The position numbers and the translations under genes are program-made. The notes under the pieces are model-generated. The model saw only the letters and a list, made by a program, of their open reading frames with translations, did not search any database and was not told the origin of the DNA. A stretch of DNA of 10,600 bases from Pedobacter sp. (lineage in GTDB: Bacteria; Bacteroidota; Bacteroidia; Sphingobacteriales; Sphingobacteriaceae): positions 1-10,600 of the forward strand of contig JASLGV010000323.1 in the NCBI GenBank assembly GCA_030149995.1, read 5' to 3'. Of this stretch, positions 6,452 through 10,600 are shown in pieces (within the stretch, counting starts at the first letter, position 1; each line of letters starts with the position of its first letter).

Positions 6452-7798
6452 TTAAAAAATACCGGTATAATTAAAAGGTGTAATGGTTTTTAATTGCTCC
6501 TTAACTGTTGCAGATACATTCAGCCCTTCTATAAAGTCAGCTATGCGCTGTGCATTTATTTTGCTGTTTGTTCTGGTTAACTCTTTCAAAGCCTCGTAAG
6601 GGTTCGGATAATTCTCGCGGCGTAATACTGTTTGAATCGCTTCTGCAACAACGGCCCAGTTATCTTCCAGATCTGCATGCAAGGCTGTTTCGTTAAGCAG
6701 GATTTTATTTAAGCCGCGTAAAGTAGCTTGAATGGCAATAAGTGTGTGGCCAAATGGCACCCCTACGTTTCTGAGCACCGTCGAATCTGTTAAATCCCTC
6801 TGCAGGCGGGAGATGGGAAGTTTGGCTGCAAAGAATTCAAATAAAGCGTTGGCGATACCAGCATTTCCCTCAGCATTTTCAAAATCAATCGGGTTAACTT
6901 TATGTGGCATAGCCGATGAACCAATTTCGCCTGCTTTAATTTTTTGTTTAAAGTAGTTTTTAGAAATATAAGTCCAGATATCTCTATCTAAATCTATGAT
7001 AATGTTGTTGATACGTTTCAGCGCATCGCATTGCGCTGCGAACTGATCGTAATGTTCTATTTGAGTGGTATACTGAGCACGGTTCAGTTGAAGGACCTCA
7101 TTTACAAAATTATTGGAGAAATCTACCCAGTTTACATCCGGATAAGCAATGTGGTGTGCATTGAAGTTTCCGGTAGCCCCACCAAATTTGGCGCTGTTCG
7201 GGATAGACTTTAGGTTATCAAACTGGATTTTTAAGCGCTCAGCAAATACCAGAAACTCTTTTCCAAGTTTAGTAGGTGAGGCAGGCTGTCCGTGTGTATG
7301 TGCCAGCATTGGAATGTCTTTCCATTCTGTTGCCAGGCTGCTTATCTTTTCGATGAGTGAGTTGAGTGCCGGATAGTAAGTGTTTTCAAGGGCCAGTTTA
7401 ATGGAATATGGAATGGCCGTATTGTTAATATCCTGAGAAGTTAATCCGAAGTGAATAAATTCTTTGTAATTCTGAAGCGAAAGCACATCAAACTTAGTTT
7501 TGATAAAATATTCAACTGCTTTTACATCGTGGTTGGTTACTTTTTCTGTTTCCTTGATTTCCAGTGCATCGGCAGCCGAAAAATCCTGATGTATTTTTCT
7601 TAAAGCCGGATAAAGATTTTTATCAAAATCCTGAAGTCCCGGTAAATTGATTTCACAAAGCGCAATAAAGTATTCAATTTCAACAAAAACACGATATTTT
7701 ATGAGCGCTTCTTCAGAAAAATAAGCAGCTAAATCTTCGGTCGTTTTTCTGTAACGCCCATCAATAGGTGAAATGGCTTGTAGTGAGGTTAAATTCAT
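6452..7798 (-). CDS. purB: Adenylosuccinate lyase PurB
   Basis: A 448-residue fumarase/aspartase-superfamily enzyme catalysing two steps of purine synthesis: SAICAR to AICAR plus fumarate, and adenylosuccinate to AMP plus fumarate. It closely follows the E. coli PurB pattern: SPIDGRY near the start, TNHDVKAVEYF at about 88-98, AHTHGQPASPTKLGKE at about 166-181 with the general acid H169, and the flexible signature loop GSSAMPHKVNPIDFENAEGN at 293-312 with catalytic S294/S295. RDLTDSTVLRN follows. The frame is open to a TTG at 7822, but that codon overlaps the -7 box at 7820-7827 and lies upstream of the predicted start of transcription. The ATG at 7798 (MNLTSLQAISPIDGRY) is therefore the start. 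No terminator is evident before the Nfu gene. Confidence 0.97.
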   Translation of the reverse strand: MNLTSLQAISPIDGRYRKTTEDLAAYFSEEALIKYRVFVEIEYFIALCEINLPGLQDFDKNLYPALRKIHQDFSAADALEIKETEKVTNHDVKAVEYFIKTKFDVLSLQNYKEFIHFGLTSQDINNTAIPYSIKLALENTYYPALNSLIEKISSLATEWKDIPMLAHTHGQPASPTKLGKEFLVFAERLKIQFDNLKSIPNSAKFGGATGNFNAHHIAYPDVNWVDFSNNFVNEVLQLNRAQYTTQIEHYDQFAAQCDALKRINNIIIDLDRDIWTYISKNYFKQKIKAGEIGSSAMPHKVNPIDFENAEGNAGIANALFEFFAAKLPISRLQRDLTDSTVLRNVGVPFGHTLIAIQATLRGLNKILLNETALHADLEDNWAVVAEAIQTVLRRENYPNPYEALKELTRTNSKINAQRIADFIEGLNVSATVKEQLKTITPFNYTGIF

Positions 7799-7819
7799 TA
7801 TGCGAAATATGTTTTTGTG

Positions 7820-7827
7820 CAAATTTA
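7820..7827 (-). promoter_or_regulatory. -7 box of purB
   Basis: On the minus strand this reads TAAATTTG followed by CA, an exact TAnnTTTG match, placing the start near 7812 and leaving a leader of about 14 bases before the ATG at 7798. No good -33 element is seen. No purine riboswitch fits in so short a leader. Confidence 0.55.
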
Positions 7828-7874
7828 CTACAATTGGTCGACTTTAGGTTAAGAAAAAGGAATTATCAGGACAT

Positions 7875-7906
7875 AAAAAAAGGTCTGCCATTTGGCAGAC
7901 CTTTTT
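7875..7906 (-). terminator. Terminator of the first small lipoprotein gene
   Basis: GGTCTGCCA and TGGCAGACC (7882-7901) form a perfect 9-bp stem with a two-base loop, flanked by A and T runs on both sides, so it could work in both directions. It lies 16 bases after the stop codon of the lipoprotein gene at 7923-8141. Confidence 0.9.
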
Positions 7907-7922
7907 ATCTTATTGAAAAAGA

Positions 7923-8141
7923 TTAGTGTTTTACTTCTGTAGTAGTTGTTGTAGTTTTAACAGCTGTATCTTTTACCGTTGAATCTTTAACAGCTGTATC
8001 AACTTTGTTGGTATCAGTAACAATTGTAGAAGAATCAGTTAAAGTAGTATCTGAACCTTCAGCTTTTTTCTCTGATTTACAAGCAACTACTGATAAAGAT
8101 AAAGCTAAAGCTAAAAAGCCTAATTTGAATGCATTTTTCAT
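7923..8141 (-). CDS. Small Thr/Asp/Lys-rich lipoprotein, copy A
   Basis: A 72-residue protein with a lipoprotein signal peptide: K2 and K6, a hydrophobic core LGFLALALSLSVV, and lipobox VVAC with C21 as the lipidation site. The mature part of about 52 residues is made only of small and charged residues, rich in Thr, Asp, Lys, Val and Ser, with short KDS/KDT-like repeats and a run of six Thr before EVKH. It has no Cys after C21 and no aromatic residue, so it is probably an unstructured surface or periplasmic tail. No family function is recognised. It is a near-twin of the protein encoded at 8274-8492, differing at residues 22 (K for N), 30 (S for A) and 50 (A for V). It has its own promoter at 8183-8211 and its own terminator. 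Confidence 0.85.
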   Translation of the reverse strand: MKNAFKLGFLALALSLSVVACKSEKKAEGSDTTLTDSSTIVTDTNKVDTAVKDSTVKDTAVKTTTTTTEVKH

Positions 8142-8161
8142 TTTTTTGGGTTTTGATTATT

Positions 8162-8179
8162 GTAAATTAATTAATTTAC
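8162..8179. repeat. 18-bp perfect palindrome at the predicted start site of copy A
   Basis: GTAAATTAATTAATTTAC is its own reverse complement. It overlaps the predicted transcription start (about 8176). A 17-base version with one A lost stands in the same place before copy B (8517-8533). It may be an operator, or simply AT-rich leader retained after duplication. Confidence 0.5.
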
Positions 8180-8182
8180 TCC

Positions 8183-8211
8183 TTTATACGCTTAAGTTGA
8201 AAAGGTAACCC
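8183..8211 (-). promoter_or_regulatory. ECF-type promoter element of lipoprotein copy A
   Basis: On the minus strand: GGGTTAC (8211-8205), 16 bases, TATAAA (8188-8183). The spacer begins CTTTT and ends GCG. The same two blocks with the same 16-base spacing occur before copy B and before the sigma factor gene. A transcript would start near 8176, giving a leader of about 35 bases. Confidence 0.65.
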
Positions 8212-8220
8212 ATCAATGCA

Positions 8221-8257
8221 AAAAAAAATCCCGGAAATAATTTTCCGGGATTTTTTT
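8221..8257 (-). terminator. Terminator of lipoprotein copy B
   Basis: ATCCCGGAAA (8228-8237) pairs with TTTCCGGGAT (8242-8251) in a perfect 10-bp stem with a TAAT loop, flanked by A and T runs. It lies 23 bases after the stop of copy B and just upstream of the promoter of copy A, so the two copies are separate transcription units. Confidence 0.9.
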
Positions 8258-8273
8258 ATCAAGTAAAATTAGA

Positions 8274-8492
8274 CTAGTGTTTTACTTCAGTAGTAGTAGT
8301 AGTAGTTTTAACAGCTGTATCTTTTACAGTTGAATCTTTAACTACAGTATCAACTTTGTTAGTATCAGTAACGATTGTAGAAGAATCAGTTAAAGTAGTA
8401 TCAGCACCTTCAGCTTTTTTCTCTGAATTACAAGCAACTACTGATAAAGATAAAGCTAAAGCTAAAAAGCCTAATTTGAATGCATTTTTCAT
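8274..8492 (-). CDS. Small Thr/Asp/Lys-rich lipoprotein, copy B
   Basis: A 72-residue twin of copy A, offset by exactly 351 bases: 69 of 72 residues agree, with about 13 base differences in 219 by eye. The signal-peptide-coding part is identical over more than 60 bases, including the LSVVAC lipobox with C21. The differences are N22, A30 and V50. The Thr run near the C-terminus is coded by six perfect ACT triplets (8289-8306), whereas copy A mixes ACT and ACA there. The gene is divergent from the sigma factor gene and has a matching promoter element at 8536-8564. Function is unknown. Its place suggests an envelope component made when the neighbouring sigma factor is active. Confidence 0.85.
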   Translation of the reverse strand: MKNAFKLGFLALALSLSVVACNSEKKAEGADTTLTDSSTIVTDTNKVDTVVKDSTVKDTAVKTTTTTTEVKH

Positions 8493-8516
8493 TTTTAAAA
8501 TTTTTTTGTTTTTAAA

Positions 8517-8533
8517 GTAATTAATTAATTTAC
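8517..8533. repeat. Near-palindrome at the predicted start site of copy B
   Basis: GTAATTAATTAATTTAC, the counterpart of the 18-base palindrome at 8162-8179, lies two bases from the TATTAA box and overlaps the predicted transcription start (about 8529). Confidence 0.45.
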
Positions 8534-8535
8534 CG

Positions 8536-8564
8536 TTAATACCGCAAAGGTAAAAAGGTAACCC
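8536..8564 (-). promoter_or_regulatory. ECF-type promoter element of lipoprotein copy B
   Basis: On the minus strand: GGGTTAC (8564-8558), 16 bases, TATTAA (8541-8536). The spacer contains TACCTTTG (8552-8545), which also matches the housekeeping -7 box TAnnTTTG, so copy B may have a second, constitutive start that copy A (TACCTTTT) lacks. Confidence 0.65.
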
Positions 8565-8672
8565 AACTATTCTAAAAAAAAATAAAATATTTTTTTGGGG
8601 CCGTCAGATAAGGCCAAATAGCGGGTTGTAGAAATTTGTATTGCAGCTAAAATATTTTTTTTATCTAATATT

Positions 8673-8701
8673 GGGTTACTATTTACAGAAAAACGTATTA
8701 A
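8673..8701 (+). promoter_or_regulatory. ECF-type promoter element of the sigma/protease operon
   Basis: GGGTTAC (8673-8679), 16 bases, TATTAA (8696-8701). The blocks and spacing are the same as before both lipoprotein genes, which implies autoregulation of the sigma gene. The -10 block abuts the TTG and GTG start candidates at 8702 and 8705, so the mRNA would have virtually no leader. Confidence 0.65.
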
Positions 8702-8704
8702 TTG

Positions 8705-9271
8705 GTGAATAACAGTTTAAAGAGTTCAGTTCCAACAGATAGAGAGGTTGTTTTAGGTATCCTGAACAACTCAGAAGAGACGCTAAATAAATTATATAAG
8801 GCATATTTTGCGATGGTTTTGCAATTTATCCTGAATAATAATGGCAATGAGGATGATGCGAAGGATGTATATCAGGAGGCTATTATAATTCTGTATAACA
8901 AAATTAAATCGGGCAATTTTGAGCTTAGTAGTAAGCTTAAAACCTTTATTTATTCTGTATGCAGGCGTATCTGGTTAAAAAAGTTGGGACAAAACAGTAA
9001 AAAAACGGGTAACATAACCGATTATGAGGATGTGTTAAGTGTGGAAGAGGAAGTAGAGGCGCATGAAGAAAAAGATTTGCAATTTGTTAGAATGCAAACT
9101 GCACTTGATCACTTAGGTGAACCCTGCAAAACCATTATTCAGGATTTTTACATCCACAATTTATCCATGCAGGAAATATGTGAGAAATTTGGTTATACCA
9201 ACACAGATAATGCCAAAACTCAAAAATATAAATGCCTGCAACGGTTAAAGAAAATATTTTTTCAAGCATAG
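8705..9271 (+). CDS. ECF-like sigma-70 family RNA polymerase sigma factor
   Basis: About 188 residues with only sigma regions 2 and 4. Region 2 covers about residues 22-95, including the polymerase-contact helix EDDAKDVYQEAIIILYNKI and the DNA-melting and -10-reading part SKLKTFIYSVCRRIWLKKL. Region 4 covers about 135-185: LGEPCKTIIQDFYIHNLSMQEICEKFGY followed by the recognition helix TNTDNAKTQKYKCLQRLKKIF. It belongs to a sigma group common in Bacteroidota. No ATG starts the frame before 8813, which would remove region 2.1, so GTG 8705 or TTG 8702 must start it. The gene for the membrane-bound anti-sigma-like protease follows after 10 bases, as sigma and regulator pairs usually do. The promoter element at 8673-8701 matches those of the two lipoprotein genes, pointing to autoregulation and to those genes as targets. 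Confidence 0.88.
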   Translation: MNNSLKSSVPTDREVVLGILNNSEETLNKLYKAYFAMVLQFILNNNGNEDDAKDVYQEAIIILYNKIKSGNFELSSKLKTFIYSVCRRIWLKKLGQNSKKTGNITDYEDVLSVEEEVEAHEEKDLQFVRMQTALDHLGEPCKTIIQDFYIHNLSMQEICEKFGYTNTDNAKTQKYKCLQRLKKIFFQA

Positions 9272-9281
9272 GAACACGGAA

Positions 9282-10379
9282 ATGAGAAACGACTTAGAGT
9301 TAGATGCCATTATTGAAGATTACCTGCTGGGTAATTTAAGTGCTGCAGAAGCGGAGGCTTTTGAGCAATTGCGCCGTAATGATGTTACCGTAGATCATAA
9401 AGTAGTTACACATAAGGTATTTTTAGAAAGCATGTCTGAATTTGCTACGCAGCTCCAGTTAAAAGAGCAGTTGAACAACATACATGCAGAACTGGATGTG
9501 GAAAGCATGGCCGATCTGGTTAAACCGCATCCTTCCCGTATTGTGCAGCTGTGGCGTAAAAACAGATCGTGGGTTGCCGTGGCTGCCTCGTTTATATTTT
9601 TATCGCTGATCTCTATTTATTCTTTGCAGCACAGCAGTCAGCAGGTAGACAGATATGTACAATTAGGTAAGGAAGTAGCCAATATTAAAAAATCACAAAA
9701 CAGCCTTATCCGCGACATAAAATCCAACAAAAATAATCCGCCGGCTAAAAATACCAATCCAGGTAACTACGGAGGAACCGGTTTTGCAATTTCTTCAAAT
9801 GGTTATATTTTAACCAACCTTCATGTAATCAAAGGAGCCGATTCGGTTTACATTCAAAACAGCAAAGGAGAGTCCTTTAAGGTTACAGTCGTACACAAAG
9901 ATCCCGAATACGATATTGCCATTCTAAAGATAAACGATGGTCATTTTAACGGATTGGCCTCTTTACCTTATACCATTAAGAAAAACAATGCCGGTATCGG
10001 CGAAAACGTATATACGTTGGGGTATCCGAAAGATGATGCTGTTTTGGGCGAAGGATATGTAAGTTCAAGAAATGGATTTGTGGGCGATACCACACAATAC
10101 CAGGTTTCTATTCCTGTTAATCCGGGCAACAGTGGCGGTCCGCTGCTGGATAACAACGGAAACCTTGTTGGGGTAATTAGCGGCAAGGAAAGCGATGCCG
10201 ATGGTGCTGCTTTTGCCATTAAATCAAAATATATTCTGGAAGCCATGTGTGCCATCCCTCAGGACTCGCTGGGGAGGAAACTAACTGTTAATAAGAAAAG
10301 TTCTTTATCCGGGTTAAAACGTACAAGGCAGATCGAAAAGCTCCAGGATTATGTTTTTATGATCAAAGTTTATAATTAA
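9282..10379 (+). CDS. Anti-sigma-like domain fused to periplasmic trypsin-like serine protease
   Basis: A 365-residue, single-pass membrane protein. Residues 1-85 are cytoplasmic and resemble Bacteroidota anti-sigma N-termini (IIEDYLLGNLSAAEAEAFEQL). A transmembrane helix spans about 97-114 after basic WRKNR, fitting N-in topology. A polar linker, with a possible short coiled coil (about 120-148), leads to a chymotrypsin-fold protease domain at about 163-325. The triad is complete: H181 in LTNLHV, D211 in YDIAILK, S284 in NPGNSGGPL. This is the HtrA/DegP/DegS class, but no PDZ domain follows; only about 40 basic residues remain. It probably holds the sigma factor at the membrane and links its release to periplasmic events. 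Whether the protease cleaves itself, a partner or misfolded proteins is not shown. It is translationally close to the sigma gene and ends at a strong terminator. Confidence 0.88.
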   Translation: MRNDLELDAIIEDYLLGNLSAAEAEAFEQLRRNDVTVDHKVVTHKVFLESMSEFATQLQLKEQLNNIHAELDVESMADLVKPHPSRIVQLWRKNRSWVAVAASFIFLSLISIYSLQHSSQQVDRYVQLGKEVANIKKSQNSLIRDIKSNKNNPPAKNTNPGNYGGTGFAISSNGYILTNLHVIKGADSVYIQNSKGESFKVTVVHKDPEYDIAILKINDGHFNGLASLPYTIKKNNAGIGENVYTLGYPKDDAVLGEGYVSSRNGFVGDTTQYQVSIPVNPGNSGGPLLDNNGNLVGVISGKESDADGAAFAIKSKYILEAMCAIPQDSLGRKLTVNKKSSLSGLKRTRQIEKLQDYVFMIKVYN

Positions 10380-10397
10380 CCATACAATATTTTGCTT

Positions 10398-10430
10398 AAA
10401 ACGCCGCAGCCAGCACTGCGGCGTTTTTTA
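10398..10430 (+). terminator. Terminator of the sigma/protease operon
   Basis: ACGCCGCAG (10401-10409) pairs with CTGCGGCGT (10416-10424), a GC-rich 9-bp stem extended by A-T pairs and followed by T (10424-10429). It lies about 20 bases after the protease stop codon. Confidence 0.92.
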
Positions 10431-10465
10431 TTTGTCAAAATAAAGAGTTAAAAGTTTATAAAGTC

Positions 10466-10496
10466 TATGTATTTACTGTGGTATTGATTAAGTTTG
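10466..10496 (+). promoter_or_regulatory. Promoter of the peroxiredoxin gene
   Basis: TAAGTTTG at 10489-10496 is an exact TAnnTTTG match, with TATG at 10466-10469 exactly 19 bases upstream. The transcript would start near 10503, with a leader of about 20 bases. No operator for a peroxide regulator was recognised. Confidence 0.55.
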
Positions 10497-10522
10497 TGTA
10501 AAACAATTAAATACTTAACATT

Positions 10523-10600
10523 ATGAGCATACGATTAGGCGATACAGCACCCAATTTCAAATCAGATACCTCCATTGGGGAAATTGATTTTCATGAGTTT
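10523..10600 (+). CDS. Peroxiredoxin, 1-Cys Prx6 type (5' part only)
   Basis: Only 26 codons are in the window. The N-terminus reads MSIRLGDTAPNF, then an acidic stretch and EIDFHEF. This pattern (RLGDxAPNF, then a turn and IxFHxW/F) opens Prx6-type peroxiredoxins, which reduce hydrogen peroxide and organic hydroperoxides in the cytosol. The peroxidatic Cys (PVCTTE region) would lie beyond the window edge, so the class rests on the N-terminus alone. An own promoter and the upstream terminator make it a unit separate from the protease operon. Confidence 0.8.
   Translation, partial: MSIRLGDTAPNFKSDTSIGEIDFHEF

Noticed and set aside
5814..7798. Nfu and purB as a functional operon
   Set aside because: Same strand and close, but the Nfu gene has its own exact -7 box and the functions are unrelated; read-through remains possible.
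7799..7822. TTG start (7822) for purB
   Set aside because: It overlaps the -7 promoter box and would not be on the transcript; MNLTSLQAISPIDGRY at 7798 matches the family start.
7923..8492. Mobile element or CRISPR-like array, because of the 351-base direct repeat
   Set aside because: Only two units, each with a full gene, promoter and terminator; no transposase, terminal inverted repeats or short spaced repeats.
9968..10255. 95-codon open frame on the minus strand inside the protease gene
   Set aside because: It lies fully antisense to the conserved protease domain, which explains the open frame.

Overview
The window looks like the chromosome of a Bacteroidota species, most likely a Sphingobacteriaceae (Pedobacter-like) member. 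The grounds are AT-rich spacers, genes without Shine-Dalgarno sites, several starts preceded by the Bacteroidota -7 box TAnnTTTG (three with a TTTG- or TATG-like -33 element), and proteins of Bacteroidota type (Lgt with GRIGCHLSGDGDWG, a LytTR regulator, an Nfu_N-NifU protein, an E. coli-like PurB). This placement rests on sequence character alone.

Layout. Bases 1-616 (-) hold a LytTR response regulator cut by the window edge. Bases 617-1391 carry no convincing gene but contain several hairpins: a long 6S-like fold at 965-1080, and a small hairpin plus a terminator-like stem just before ubiX. Then come ubiX (1392-1958), mtaB (2094-3413), and lgt with an inositol-monophosphatase-family gene (3622-5613), closed by a strong terminator. 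Convergent to these, on the minus strand, are an Nfu-type Fe-S carrier gene (5814-6365) and purB (6452-7798). These are mostly housekeeping genes.

The right-hand part is the most interesting. Two tandem, nearly identical 72-residue lipoprotein genes (7923-8141 and 8274-8492, both -) each have their own promoter and terminator. They lie divergent from a two-gene operon on the plus strand: an ECF-like sigma factor (8705-9271) and, 10 bases later, a membrane protein with an anti-sigma-like N-terminus, one transmembrane helix and a periplasmic trypsin-like (HtrA/DegP-class) serine protease domain with an intact H-D-S triad. The sigma gene and both lipoprotein genes share an upstream element, GGGTTAC, exactly 16 bases, then TATWAA. 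No other GGGTTAC was found by eye in the window. The simplest reading is a self-contained envelope-stress circuit: the sigma factor drives itself, its protease-fused regulator and two small lipoproteins. The circuit is inferred; the shared element and the protein domains are seen directly.

After a strong terminator at 10398-10430, a 1-Cys (Prx6-type) peroxiredoxin gene begins at 10523 and runs off the window. No tRNA, rRNA, CRISPR array, insertion sequence or prophage gene was seen.
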